Positions 21,301-32,756 of a stretch of 64,000 nt of DNA are shown here, piece after piece. The stretch's first letter is position 1, and the number at the start of each line of letters is the position of its first letter. A program made the translations under genes and the position numbers. The notes beneath the pieces are model-generated. The model was not told where the DNA came from and made no database searches. It worked only from the letters and a program-made list of their open reading frames with translations. The stretch covers positions 18,493,603 through 18,557,602 of the forward strand of contig NC_044917.1 in assembly GCF_003576645.1 (NCBI RefSeq), in the 5' to 3' direction. This DNA is from Ipomoea triloba. Its lineage: Eukaryota; Streptophyta; Magnoliopsida; Solanales; Convolvulaceae.

Positions 21301-22089
21301 ATCACCATGCAAATGATTTGACTATAAAGGAGGTATTTTAGTGCAATTGACACTAACTTTATATTCTTATGTTTTGACAGTCTAAATCTATGAGAATTAA
21401 GGAACATATTCTGTCCTCAACTGTGACGCTTTCAAGGAGAAGAATGTGGCTATCCAGATAAGCATACTTTCTATTCATCTTTAAAATATTGCATCAATTA
21501 CATTTTTAGAACATGATAAAAACTGTAAATAAACAAAAGTGTAAATCTATCCATAAGTATAACAATATCTATGTGTAGTTACAATCGCTGCTTACTGAAT
21601 ATTGATTATAGATGTGCCTAGTGCAATTTTTTGACTTCTGCTCCAGTTGTTTGCCTTCTGCTTCAATTATTTGCCTTCTGCTACAACTTGAGTTCAATAA
21701 TTGCCTTCAAAACCAATTATTTTTTCACTTCTGCTCCAATTGTTTGCCTTCTGCTGCATTATCTGCCTGCTGCTCCAATTATTTGCCTGCTGCTACAACT
21801 TAATCGTCAAGTACCTGAAAAATAACAAATCTATACAAAAAATAACACTAAGCAGTATACTTACTGCTTACTTAGATAAATTCACATTCATTAATGCAAG
21901 TAATTGTAGGCAAGATCATAAAACATTAGCATAGTGAAATACAAAAACAAATAGATTGTTAACCCTAAACTATTATGGTTACAAATTCAAGGGCCCAAAC
22001 AAATTGTCCAAAAACCACAGACTAATCCAACATCAACACTGTCATATTGTCCAAACACAGATTGTCCAAAGTACTCAATGTTCATCACC
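21301..22089 (-). other. 3' flank of the RPA-like gene
   Basis: AT-rich sequence downstream of the RPA-like stop codon. It holds an imperfect array of a roughly 17-base word (TTTGCCTTCTGCTCCAA and variants) at 21650-21800. I see no gene here; the short + strand ORFs come from that array. Confidence 0.5.
21650..21800 (+). repeat. Degenerate short tandem array
   Basis: Variants of TTTGCCTTCTGCTNCAA recur about seven times with irregular spacing. The array lies in what would be the 3' untranslated region of the RPA-like gene on the opposite strand. Confidence 0.6.
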
Positions 22090-22566
22090 CTATTCTTTCT
22101 CATCCTCCATTTTCACTACAACCTCTTTCTTTTTCTTTGATGGTTGTGTACTTGAGAATTCTTCCAGTAGACTTCGCTTCATTGCTTCGGTTTCATTCAC
22201 AGCTTCATCATGCTTTCCAGGAGTAGCAGCAATAGGACTTTCTGTAGGATCATCTGAAAAAAAACCCTGAACAGATAACAAATAAGCATATACTGCTAGT
22301 GAAACTTAAAAGGCTATTTGACTGAAATAATCTATATAAATACCTCATCTGAGTCAGAATTATCCTGTGTTAGTTGTAGCTTGGAAGAATATTCATCATC
22401 GTTATGCTGGATTAGCCCAGGACAGTAGGTTTCAAACATTTCAGGAAAGTGTTTGACTTGCAGTACTAGAACTGCATTATCGAGGTTATCAAATGTTTCA
22501 CTTTTCACAGAAATCTTAAAAAACAGACCTCTCCCTTTTAAATTCCTGATGTCTTTAGGAACCTTT

Positions 22567-24371
22567 TGTTAGGAACATCATGTAATAGGTTTTGATGATA
22601 CCAACTGTTAAGTAGAAATCCCCGAGTCTCGACGCATAGGCAAAACGCTGTAAGTTCGACAAGTAAACCAAGAGCGAAAATACAACCGAGTAACTTTGAG
22701 CTCAACTCGGAAAATATTTAAGCTTGAGGTAAATTTGTTTGAACATCTTAGAAGTCTCGTGTATTGTAATCATATAGACAGATTAGAAGAAGGCATGGGA
22801 CAACACTGGAGGAATAAGGGTCTGCGAGACATCAACTAAGTCTCGAGACATAAGCAGAGTTCGAGAGGTAGGACCTCTCGATACAGTTATCCAGTTCGAG
22901 ACATAAACAGAGTTCGAGAGATAGACCTCTCGATATTTGAGTTCGAGACATCAAGCGATCAAGATATCAACCTTGGTCTGGATACACTAACAATTCTCCA
23001 ACAAAGCTGAATGACGGTCATACTTAAAGTTTGGAGAAGAAGAATATCATGGAGATGGAATAATGAAGAGGTGCCGAACGTGAAGATTTCAAAATGGGCG
23101 GAAATGGATGACACGTCAGATTTCCACCACAAACGGTCAAAAGGTGCACCAATGCTGAAGTGGTCTGATTCCCTACAATCAAGGAATAATGGGAATATAA
23201 AAAGAGTAACTTTTACCAAAAGACAAAATTGGAGCATGGACTCAAGAAAAGTGAACTATGGAATATTCACTACAAGACAAAGAGGTTCAAGTTACAAGAT
23301 CACCACTCCATGAAAATGCTGAAAATACGCAAGACCCATGATCAGCATGGGAGACAAATTTCAAACGGAATAATTTTCCCTCCAACGGAATTATTCCTCT
23401 ACTCTCATATATAAGGACGTAAAGACACAGAAGAAAATAAAGAGAAAAAGGAGTTAAAAAGAAAAGAGGTTCGAAATTCTTAAGAAGTGTCTGTCTAAAA
23501 CGTTCAAGTGCAAGTGCTCAACTTGGAATATCATCCTGATATTCAAAACAGCGAGAAAACACATCTTAGTGTTTCAAGAGAGTTACAAAGCTTAAACTGT
23601 TATACATCCAGAAGGTGACCGAAGCTGCTCTACATCGAAGTTGATTCAACGATAGCTTGTGGTCAGATTGGAGCCTGTTACATTCAACTGTGACAACCAA
23701 AAACACCTTGCTTTGGATTAAGCAAGAGAGGTGGAGTAACCTGGCAGCTGTCCGAGTGAAAGAAACCTGAGGCTTGACGCGGGCTTGGTGATCAAAGGTC
23801 AAGTGCTCGAGAGGTGGAGTAGCTGGAAGCGGGGAGAAAGACCTTGGAGAGGTAGAGTAACCTGGGAGCTGTCTTGTGAAGATCCTGAGGCTTGACGCGG
23901 GCTTGGTGATCAAAGGTCAAGTGCTCGAGAGGTGGAGTAACAAGAAGCGGGGCGAAAAACCTGAGGCTTGAGGCGGGCTTCGTGATCAAAGCTCAAGCGC
24001 TCGATATTGTACTAAAAAGGGAAGTTTTTAGTGCAATCCTTCCAGGGAGTTTCTGGAAGAAGAGTGGACGTAGGCGGGTTGGCCGAACCACTTAAAAATC
24101 TCTCTTGCATTTACTTACTGTTTTTATCTCTCGCTAACCTCTCGATTGCACTGCATATAAACGCACTTCTCGAACTAATTCAAACTCGTGCTAACTAAAA
24201 GGGGATAACATTTCCGCTGCGCATAAAACTTTGTCTTCACCTCGTGAGGTATCGAACCTAAACATCCTAAGTTCAATACACACGAGAGGTTGAAAAGATT
24301 TGCAAAATCTTATACAAGTCTATTCACCCCCCCCTCCTCTAGACTTGTACCCCATCCCCTTGGGACCAACA
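22567..24371 (+). mobile_element. Solo LTR of the SIRE-type Copia family
   Basis: The 1805-bp copy begins TGTTAGGAACA and ends GGGACCAACA, with no internal region. The 5-bp target duplication CCTTT lies at 22562-22566 and 24372-24376. It is diverged from the LTRs of the long element but collinear, including the TATA box, the hairpins (22862-22932) and three units of the internal tandem repeat. It sits inside exon 8 of the RPA-like gene and arose by recombination between the two LTRs of a lost element. Confidence 0.95.
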
Positions 24372-25283
24372 CCTTTGTCATTACCTAAAACATAAAAAAA
24401 AAAGAGCATTAGTGGTTAAGGCATTTTACTAATCTATTATATAGACATCTAAGTTAAGTTCAAAATCAGGGAACTCACAGATGGCTGCATAGCCTTCAAT
24501 TCATCTGCCTTTAAACACAACAACTCAAGAACTTCACGGTCCCATAAAAGGAGTGGAGCTGTCCCATTAACATCAACCACACGAATTTTAAGCTTATATC
24601 TTAGGGTACCTTTAACAAATCGACCACCACATTTGCCACAATCATACATTCCAGAGTTGAGTTCCAACTTCTTATTACAGTTTGGTTTAGGGCAAGAGTC
24701 GTAATACCAATCATTGGGATCAGACTCAATACCTATAATCTTGCATGGTACCCAAAAATCACCAATCTGCCATGAAAAAAAAATAGATTTCTAATTCAAT
24801 ATGTTTTAAAAGTACATAACTACAATGGATTATTAAGAAATAGATACCTCTCTTTTAGAAAAGATCTCAGATAATGTTGTGATCTGCATTTTTGTACTGC
24901 TTTCCACTCCACTTGTAGTACCATAACTGAAAGTAGAATTCGATGTAATGCTCTTCAAAGGCGTTTGCTGCTGTATAGATAGACTGAATACACAAATATG
25001 AATCTGCTGTTCTCAGGTTTTAGAGATATGTAACATTGATATGTTAAAGAAATGCATCATACCTATTTCTGAATTCAATAAACTCCAAAGTGTTTTGGTT
25101 GAATAGCAATTTTGTAGCATCATAAGAACTGCAAATTTTTACTTCTCCAGCTACACAAATATAAATTACAAAATTACAAGATCATAAGGATTAACAAATA
25201 CTCATGTATTGCAGGAACAAAAGAGTACAATACTGGAAATGAGTTCTCTGATTGCAGGAACAGAAAATTCACAAAGAAACTGA

Positions 25284-25490
25284 GGTAAGAACTTAGATAA
25301 GGAACAAACTATTATCTGAAACTGAGGTAAGAACTTAGATAAGGAACAAACTATTATCTACTAAAATTCTCAGAACTTAGATAAGGAACAAACTATTATC
25401 TACTAAAATTCTCAGATTCACTATAGTCTGTTTACACTACTGTACTAAAATTCTCAGATTCACTATAGTCTGTTTACACTACTGTAGATA
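25284..25490 (-). repeat. Stutter repeat in an RPA-like intron (probable artefact)
   Basis: Blocks beginning GAAACTGAGGTAAGAACTTA, AACTTAGATAAGGAAC and ACTAAAATTCTCAG are each present twice in a shifted, overlapping series. Collapsing them yields a single intron sequence. Confidence 0.65.
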
Positions 25491-25654
25491 GTCAAGAAGA
25501 AAGAGGTAGATATTCCAGCAACACAAAGCTCTTAAGGAAGACATTCAAAAAAGCACTATCAAGGTAACTGTTATGTAAAATTACACTTACATTTTTCGAC
25601 CTGCTTAATCCGACCCATCTGAATTAGAACAACCACTGGATCCAAAAGATCACT

Positions 25655-25935
25655 TTTAAAAAAAGGCTTCACTTTCTCTACATGGTCATCCCAGACAGTA
25701 AAAAAAGGCTTCACTTTCTCTACATGGTCATCCCAGACAGTGCATTTCACCTTCACTTTCTCTACATGGTCATCCCAGACAGTGCATTTCACTTGATTAC
25801 CCCTGCATGAATCATCCCAGACAGTGCATTTCACTTGATTACCCCTGCATGAAATTTTTTTGACAGTGCATTTCACTTGATTACCCCTGCATGAAATTTT
25901 TTTTACAGTGCATTTCACTTGATTACCCCTGCATG
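25655..25935 (-). repeat. Stutter repeat in RPA-like exon 4 (probable artefact)
   Basis: The coding segment for VKCTVWDDHVEKVKPFF, plus the preceding splice acceptor, occurs in pieces about six times with progressive shifts. Related RPA70 proteins have a single copy. The frame stays open by chance, giving a misleading 115-residue ORF. Confidence 0.7.
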
Positions 25936-26773
25936 AAATTTTTTTTTAAAAATTGATGCATATTTTCAATCTGTAAAATAAAACATTTGAGGTTTGTGTA
26001 AACTTACTTCAAATCTTCAATCACAAAATCTATCAACCGAGAGGGTCTCCCATTAATCATCTTCTCCAATGGCGAGTATATTTCAACTACACGGCCAATG
26101 ACATCTAGAAAAATAAAAGAAGTATTAGATCAGTAGTATTTAGTACTGCCTCAAAATCATGAAAAAATTGAATATTTTCTAACTTACCAACCAAAATATT
26201 TGCATCCAGTGTGTTCAGAACTTCAAATGGCTTTAGTCTATACATATACCTTGGAAAATCACACCCTTTATAAGGTTTGACCAATGTTTCAGAAAAAACT
26301 TTCATCATGCACTCTCCTTCACATGTCTTATAGCAATACCAATGAGTAACTAACAAAAAAATTTTTATGCAGTACACATTTCCCTCTACAAAATCATTCT
26401 TCGGAGAAACACTCTTTCTTGGAATATGCAGGTGAATGTAGGAACCCTATAAATACAAAACAAAATACTGTATATTAAATAGAGTTTGTACTGCATTTTT
26501 GAATTTACAGTTTACAATTTACAATGTTTTAGACATCAAAAAAATAGTAGATTACCGCTTCATCATGGAAGACACACTCTCTGCTCTTGATTTGATCTCT
26601 TCCTCTGTTGTGCCAAACATTGTAGGTGTGCACGGCCCTCAATCTGATTGCAACTGAAGTATGGTCCTTATCCAACTCTTCAACTAATACATACATCAGA
26701 GCCATAGAGTTTATGAAAATAGAATAGATTTGTAGCTTTGCTTGTAAATTTCGAGTTGATCATCTCTGTTGTA

Positions 26774-26783
26774 TATATATTGG
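26774..26783 (-). promoter_or_regulatory. TATA box of the RPA-like gene (putative)
   Basis: On the - strand, AATATATATACA lies about 75 bp upstream of the inferred ATG (26705). Spacing is right for a short-leader plant gene. Confidence 0.45.
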
Positions 26784-26789
26784 TAGCCC

Positions 26790-27045
26790 TAGGGTTATGT
26801 AATTATAATGGGTTGCATCCGAAGAGTCACGCCTGTCATTGGATAGCCAAAGAGTTGTATCCATAAATAACTTAGGTTCAAATTTAAAATGTAACCAAAT
26901 GATTCAATACAGAACACAGCCGCAATAAAATGAATTTCTCGGTTTCCCATGAAATTGGCCAAAACGGCGTAATTTCCATTGGGCGGGAAACTGATTTTTT
27001 TTTTTTTACCAAAAACTTGTCTCTTTATATATATATATATATAGA
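26790..27045. other. Intergenic region upstream of the RPA-like gene
   Basis: AT-rich, with a T-run near 26996 and a TA repeat (27026-27043) that adjoins the breakpoint of the segmental duplication. No gene seen. Confidence 0.5.
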
Positions 27046-28187
27046 TTTAGTTATTACTTATTATTTTATTAAGTTATTATTTATTAGTTATTACTTACTA
27101 GACTATTAGAGTATTAGTTAATACATTATATAACATTAATATTTTAAATGTTTAAGATTTAAAATTAAAAAAAAAAAAACTTAAACACAAGAACATTTTG
27201 GTCTATTCAGTTATAAGTGCCAAGTACTTTTCCTTTTTCTTCGTCCTATATTTTATATGTGTCTTTCCACTTTTAGTTTTTTTTTTTTTTTTTTTTCAAA
27301 CTATCCATGTTGATCCTAGCATTATTGTGGTATGACCATTTTTTCCATCGTCAACAAATATGTTTGAATGACATTATTAACAACTCAAAATCCTCCATTT
27401 TTCTTCTTGGTAATAAAAATATTATCAATACATAAGTCTACTACTAAATCTAAAAAATTGCAATTGAAAAAATCACAAGTCTACTTGATAGCATGCAAAT
27501 TTAAGTCTAGTGCATAAGTGTACTTCATAAAAATTCACAAGACTAATGGTTCTATTACCACGAAGACAAAAGAAGGATTTAAGTGGTTAATAACATCATT
27601 TTTAATGTCATTTAAACATATTTTGTTGACAGAGGACAAAAAAAAAATTGTCATGCCACAATATGTGAGGACCAACATGGATGTTTAAAAAAAAACAAGA
27701 ATTAACACTTAGAACTGAATAAACCAAAACATCCTTGTATTTAACGCCATTTAAACATTTTTGTTAACGGATAACAAAAAACGGTCATGCCACATTAATA
27801 CTAGGACCAAACAGAGATGTTTTGAAAACAAAAAGACAAAAAGTAACTGCTATCTATAAATCTATGACAAAAAAATTGAATAAACTCTTTTGTTAAATAT
27901 TGTCATAAAATATTTATTATTATTATTTAATTAAATTTAGTTAAACACAAATTCTTGTTACTTTTATGTGCACAATTGATATCAAACTCGTATGATTTCA
28001 TGTTAATTTGAAGTGAAGTATGTGCTTATTTAATTCCTCTGTGTCATTTAGGTGATTTGGAGGCGTTGATGATTGTAACATCATGTAACTTGGAGATCAA
28101 TTGGATTTGTTTTGAAGTCATCTTAGCACAAAAGTGTGTTCCAGGGGTCATAAGAGGTCAATAGAGTGAAAACGAGGGAGTTAGAAA

Positions 28188-29000
28188 TGAAACTGTATTG
28201 TGGGTCTTGAATGTACAATTTAGCTAAAGGTTCCAACTTTATTTTAAAATAATTATTTATCTGAAAAATTAATCAACTAGAAACAGATAAATAAAAGCAT
28301 AAAAAACAATAATGCAACAAAAGGAATCAGACACCAGAATTGTTTACGCAGTTCGGAGCTCCACTGTACTCCTACGTCTGCGGGGCACTTCACGTCAACC
28401 CAGGCCAATCCACTAGATGATAACAAGGGTTACAAGGAATCACACAACAACCATCCTACACTAATGGTTACAAAAAGTACTCCTAGCTAAGCCTTCCTCA
28501 TCTTCAAGCTGACACTGTGCAAGTCATCAAGGTTCACCAACACGGCCGAACCTTCAAATAAGCAACCAAGCTGATAAGAACATGTGAAGCAATGTAAGAA
28601 ACCAGTATGAAGTCCTCTCATAAATTTTGGTTTGATAGAGTAATTAAATCGGGATAAATATTGTTGTTAAAATTGTAATGAATCCCATGAGTTAGAGCTC
28701 TATTTATAGCCAAACCATTAGCCATACTTTCCTCAATTTTTGCAGCTGAAATCCACTCAAAATAAGCTTCAACCAGAAGTGTAGATCTGAGCAAAAATAG
28801 TGGATTTTGAAGACTAAATCTGGTTTGAATAAAACTGCCCACTGGACTGCTCAGTGGCGCTGATCCAGACTGTGCGAAGAGAACTTTGCCTTTAAACCAG
28901 CAAACTGACAAAACTACCTATTAAAACTTAAATTAAGGTTTTTGACTAATAATCACGCCAATTAAAGGTGATCCAAATGTGTATCATTTGTACACTTACA
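28188..29000. mobile_element. Solo LTR, unclassified family (813 bp)
   Basis: The sequence runs from TGAAACTG to ACTTACA and is flanked by the direct repeat AGAAA at 28183-28187 and 29001-29005. It contains a conserved-looking block (TTTACGCAGTTCGGAGCTCC, then CCTACGTCTGCGG) that I recognise as common in plant repeats but cannot assign to a lineage. A diverged relative lies at about 54705-55518. The 97-aa ORF on the - strand is not convincing. Confidence 0.75.
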
Positions 29001-29314
29001 AGAAATATCATGGCATCACCCAGGACCCAAAGGAACAAAAGAGATGACGAAATATGCATTTTGGAGCGAATATCCTGGCTAATGCTAGCATTTACACTGT
29101 GAGTGCCAGCGTCACTCTATTTTGCTCTGTATTTTTTATGCTAGGCAATGTCCCGGTATTTTAAGCATATCTATCGTACGAATCACAAAATTAAGTGATT
29201 CCAATGGCATTCGAATGATATTTCAAAGAGCTACAACTTCTATGAATACAACAAAGTCCGATTCTGACGTCTACAAGGTGATAAATTTCCTAGAAACCAG
29301 AAGTGTTAAATAGA
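29001..29314. other. Region between solo LTR and CACTA terminus
   Basis: No gene recognised. It includes GCTAGCATTTACACTGTGAG and GCCAGCGTCACTC with repeated AGC words, reminiscent of the GC modules in other LTRs here, and may be an old LTR fragment. Confidence 0.35.
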
Positions 29315-29622
29315 CACTACTACAAAAAATACTTTTAACGTCGGTTATTTGTGACATTTAACGTCAGTTATTTTGCGACATTGTTATTCCTGACGTAGTA
29401 AATAAATAATATGACTTTGGTTTTAAAACCCAACGTCGTATGTCATTATTTTAAAAAAATAATTAAGATACCACGTTAGTTGTTTAAAAACAACTGACGT
29501 CATATCTCTTTATTCTTTTAAAGTATCTCTTTTTTTTTTTTTTTTTACAACCCACGTTATATTGTAATTTGTTGAAAAACATGACTTACGATTGGCGATT
29601 CCAACAACCGAGAAGCAGAAGA

Positions 29623-29717
29623 AAATGGAGCATTTCTAGATGGTTGACGAGGCGACGGTGAGGCAGAAGAAAACGAAGCTCTTCGTGGCGAAGATGTTGT
29701 ACGCCGTCCGCCGCTGT
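29623..29717 (+). other. Possible captured exon inside the CACTA-type element
   Basis: A GC-richer stretch encodes MVDEATVRQKKTKLFVAKML and ends at a good splice donor (TGTTGTAAGTC near 29715). It is kept in the second copy (35561-35655) with an almost identical reading. I do not recognise the protein. Confidence 0.25.
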
Positions 29718-30114
29718 TGTAAGTCATCGGTTCGGTATTATTTTCTCGCAATACACTTCATATTGCCAGATCAAATCAGAGTATATACCATTATTTATAC
29801 TAGTAGGAACCATTTACTATAAGAAAACTAGGAACCATTTATCTTATATATTCTATAAGGAAGATCATCATATCCAAGTATATACCATATCATCCGCTGT
29901 TGAGACTCCATATTGTCCGCCACCATTCTTCGATCTTGAATTGTTCAACGAAAAAGCTAAGGCTAGTTTGAGAGTGAGGGAGATAAGAGAGATAAGTGAG
30001 TGAGGGAGATAAGGGAGGCTTACATTACTGGCGGGGACAAGAGTTGTAAACAAATAGCGGCGAAACCCCATATAAAATTTTCTAAGGTGTTTAGAGTTTT
30101 ACTCTACTAGCCGG

Positions 30115-30345
30115 TATATAAAAACTTCGCTTAAGATATACAACTTCGGTTATTTAATTAACCTCGGTTATTTATTTAACCGGCATCGCATGTTATTATC
30201 AATTTTTTCATGTAAGACATACAACTTCGGTTATTTAATTAACCGACGCCATATGTTATTATCATTTTTATTTTTTTTTTCGCGTAAGACATAGAACTTT
30301 GGTTATTTAATTAACCGATGTCTTATTTTATTATCAATTTTTATA
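30115..30345. repeat. Subterminal tandem repeats with short palindrome
   Basis: A unit of roughly 65-75 bp occurs three to four times, each with CGGTTATTTAATTAACCG (arms CGGTTA and TAACCG) followed by ATGTTATTATCA. It is repeated at 36053-36280. Confidence 0.7.
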
Positions 30346-30350
30346 CATCG

Positions 30351-31529
30351 TCTTCCGGCAATGTAACGGGGTTGCAGATCTCATCTCCGCGAAATACAGG
30401 CTTTATTAAACGAAGGTCAGCCACTAATCCCACTTCGTTGATTGATTGAAATCTCACTCTCAAAATTTTATGAGATTCTCAAATCATAGAAACTGCAATA
30501 TTAGTCATTCCAGCTTCGATTCGTCTTCGTTAGTTCATCGAAAAAGAGAAGAACTGGTGCCAAATTGTCATAAGCCGTGCAAGTAAAGGATTTTTTTGGG
30601 GGGTTGTGGTAATTTTTTCACAGCTACCCCTTGCTCAGTCAATGGACAAATCCAAATTTCAAGTTGAATCTCACCACAACCTTATCTATAAAGAAGGACC
30701 CCTTACTTAGAAGAATATGATAGTCATGCTGAAATCAAGTCTATATCAAATTTTCTAAGCTAAAGAATAATATTTATAATTCTTACAAGTTCTGCACTCA
30801 ACAACAACCATCATTTTGTTTTAAAGGAAATTGGTGATTGACCCTTGGAAGATTAGTCTAGTAATAAACGAATAATAATAATAATAACAAAAAAAAAAAA
30901 AGAGAGTTCCCACGTTGTGGCTCCCCTGGGCAAATTACAGCTATGTTGGCCACGGTCCAAAACGATATCGTTTTGTTGTTTGAAAAAAAAAATTTGTTCC
31001 GCGCGCATATTAGAATAATGAAAATTCTGAGTTAATAAATGATTTTTATGAGTTAGAATAAAATAATGTACTTTATATGCGTTATAATAGTAAATTTTTA
31101 AAGTAAGATAATGTATTTTATGAGTTAGAATAATGTACTTTATGTGTGAGAATAATTTTAATTTCTTTCTTAAAAAGTCAATCCTTTAGGCTTTAAATAG
31201 CAGCATTTATACATGATAATAATGTTTATATAATTCAAACATTAGTTTTAATTATAATTGAAAATAAAATTTTAGAAAAAATTGACACGACCCCTATTTA
31301 GTAGGCAAGGGCACAATAGCCTTTCATATCTACAAATGATGACATATAACTAGTACAAAGATCATAACCAAGCAGGCTATGATTTCAATATTCGAGACAT
31401 ACAAAAATTAAAAATAGAACGAGAAAGAGATAAGAGTTTGCTGTTAGTAATAATATAGGGCACACAGATGGACGGAAAATAATACTTTAGGATATATCAT
31501 ATATATGATGAAGAGAAATAGAGATTTTT
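30351..31529. other. Intergenic stretch, left copy
   Basis: AT-rich and without recognisable genes. It holds ATAATAATAAT and poly-A runs near 30870-30900 and several TAGAATAATGTACTTTATG repeats at 31045-31145. It lies downstream of the nsLTP2 gene, so its right end should include that gene's 3' untranslated region. Confidence 0.5.
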
Positions 31530-31808
31530 TCAACACTTGGGCATTGAAACCTTGCAGAGTTCATAAACTTTCTTGGCAGTTGCGGAGTTGACAAGATAAT
31601 CCTTTAGCTTGGGATTCTTGACGTATTGGCAGAAGCAAGGCTTCTGTTGATTAAGCCTCTCGCAACATTGTGGTGGTGGATGTAAGTTGAAAGTTAAGGC
31701 GCTTAGGCAAGGGTTGAGCTGCTTCGCGTCGCATGTAGCCAATGAAAATTGTGCTTCTCCCAAGAGAAGCAATAGAACAGCTAGTGTCATGAAGTTAAAG
31801 GCCTTCAT
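31530..31808 (-). CDS. Non-specific lipid-transfer protein type 2, copy 1
   Basis: The 92-residue product has a hydrophobic signal peptide (about residues 1-25, MKAFNFMTLAVLLLLLGEAQ) and a mature domain with the eight-cysteine pattern C-x7-C-x13-CC-x8-C-x1-C-x24-C-x6-C (C26, C34, C48, C49, C58, C60, C85, C92). The spacing and the Phe in CFC mark type 2. Such proteins are secreted, bind fatty acids or phospholipids, and act in cuticle or suberin formation or defence. The frame is open upstream to 32081, but this start fits the signal peptide and is shared with copy 2. No intron. The only amino-acid difference from copy 2 is Thr77 versus Ala. Confidence 0.93.
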   Translation of the reverse strand: MKAFNFMTLAVLLLLLGEAQFSLATCDAKQLNPCLSALTFNLHPPPQCCERLNQQKPCFCQYVKNPKLKDYLVNSATAKKVYELCKVSMPKC

Positions 31809-31831
31809 TTTTATTAGTATCGTAATTAATC

Positions 31832-31858
31832 TATTCTGATCTGATCTGATCTGATCAT
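31832..31858 (-). repeat. GATCT-type pentanucleotide repeat in the nsLTP2 leader
   Basis: Tandem TCTGA/GATCT units lie between TATA box and ATG. Copy 2 (37769-37788) has two units fewer, a simple length difference between the two leaders. Confidence 0.7.
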
Positions 31859-31875
31859 CTCTCAAGGCCTGGCCC

Positions 31876-31887
31876 CATATATATATG
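31876..31887 (-). promoter_or_regulatory. TATA box of nsLTP2 copy 1 (putative)
   Basis: On the - strand, CCATATATATATGG lies about 70 bp upstream of the ATG. It is conserved in copy 2 (37808-37819) and sits at a spacing normal for plant genes. It is a perfect palindrome. Confidence 0.6.
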
Positions 31888-32125
31888 GACATCCAATTGT
31901 GTAAGCTAATAGGAAACTTGGGGCTGTGATGCATCTTTGATTGGCTTAGTGATTGGGCGAATTTATAGAGAGATTTTGGATGGTAACCAATGGTAAAACT
32001 AAAAAATGTGAAAAGTTCATCAATTGTGTACAGCATGTTTTTTAACTTTGTTCTTATGTTAGGCACGTACCTTACGCTCATCTACTGTTTAATTAATTGG
32101 TTTCATGTTTCACTATTTCATGTTT

Positions 32126-32250
32126 TTCCTTTTTTCATTTTTTAAAAATTCTAACTATTTTCCTTTTATATATTTGGATGAAACCTTATACAACAGTTTG
32201 AACGCAATTAGCTTTTGTACTTGTGTAAGCATTAGCCGAATGATTGACAC
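32126..32250. other. Start of the spacer between duplicated segments
   Basis: Non-coding. The part from TTTGGATGAAACC to CATTAGCC (32172-32236) is homologous to 47886-47954. Confidence 0.6.
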
Positions 32251-32640
32251 TTGTGTGACACCGTCTCACGGATCTTTATTCGTGAGACGGGTCGGGTCGG
32301 GTCGAACCATCGCCCAAATGTCATACTTATATGCTCAAATATAATACTAATCAGGAATACAATTTTTGTTACTTATTTCCATAATAAGTAATGTTGACAA
32401 TTGCCTTTTACTTATATATGGGAAATTATAATACTTTTGAGGAAAAATGTAACACTTTTAAATCAAAATATAAAAGTATTGTATTTTTCCTTAAAAGTAT
32501 TGCATTTACCCTTATAAGTAACAAAAATTTTATTCTTCATTAGTATTACATTTGAGCATATAACTACGACATTTGTGCATATAAGTATTACATTTTCATC
32601 TTGGCTCGACCCGTCTCACGGTGAGACGGTCTTAGACAAG
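32251..32640. mobile_element. Foldback MITE with GAGACGGGTCG ends
   Basis: The left end (GTGACACCGTCTCACGGATC then GTGAGACGGGTCG) is the inverted match of the right end (CGACCCGTCTCACGGTGAGA, CGGTCTTAGACAAG). The internal AT-rich parts are also roughly complementary, so the whole can fold back. The related site at 47955-48000 lacks the element. Target duplication not resolved. Confidence 0.7.
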
Positions 32641-32756
32641 TTTTTGCCTTACAATTAATGTAGCTTCGAGAGATATTCGAATAATAGTTTATACTATTTT
32701 TATTAAAGAGTTAATTCAATTTTTGTTTTAGATTTATGAGTATCAGTCAATTTTTA

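Larger units (their letters stand above)
22090..26705 (-). pseudogene. RPA70-like single-strand DNA-binding protein, split by a solo LTR
   Basis: Inferred exons on the - strand: 26705-26556, 26446-26188, 26104-26008, 25928-25591 (with stutter), 25150-25063, 24983-24848, 24766-24479, 24384-24372 joined to 22566-22344, and 22266-22090. All use GT/AG borders and keep phase. The protein starts MALMYVLVEELDKDH and reads as OB folds of the replication protein A large subunit: a first fold in exons 1-2, a second with DVIGRVVEI and KCTVWDDHVEKV in exons 3-5, and a third with a C4 zinc ribbon (CPKPNC and CGKC) in exons 7-8. The C-terminus is short and Lys-rich. It lacks the RPA70N domain, like many plant RPA1-like copies, some of which travel in Helitrons; I found no Helitron ends. 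The solo LTR in exon 8 should abolish a normal product. Confidence 0.8.
29315..30350. mobile_element. CACTA-type (En/Spm) element, truncated or non-autonomous
   Basis: The sequence begins CACTACTACAAAAAAT, the typical CACTA terminal inverted repeat. It is followed by subterminal repeats of the type ACGTCGGTTATTT in both orientations. A second subterminal array lies at 30115-30345. I did not find the matching right terminus (TTTTTTGTAGTAGTG), so the right end is undefined. No transposase is visible. Confidence 0.65.
27046..32125. repeat. Segmental duplication, left copy (about 5.08 kb)
   Basis: The segment is repeated at 32988-38055 with an offset of about 5.94 kb and only scattered substitutions and small indels. 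It carries an AT-rich stretch, a solo LTR (28188-29000), a CACTA-type terminus (29315), a tandem array (30115-30345) and an nsLTP2 gene (31530-31808). Both copies start in the same AT-rich sequence. Confidence 0.92.

Noticed and set aside
28618..28911. 97-residue ORF on the - strand, also longer at 34470-34847
   Set aside because: It lies inside a solo LTR, changes length between near-identical copies, and has no recognisable domain.
31530..32081. 183-residue version of nsLTP2 copy 1 starting at 32081
   Set aside because: The upstream extension is promoter and leader sequence (it includes the TATA box), is not kept open in copy 2, and would bury the signal peptide.
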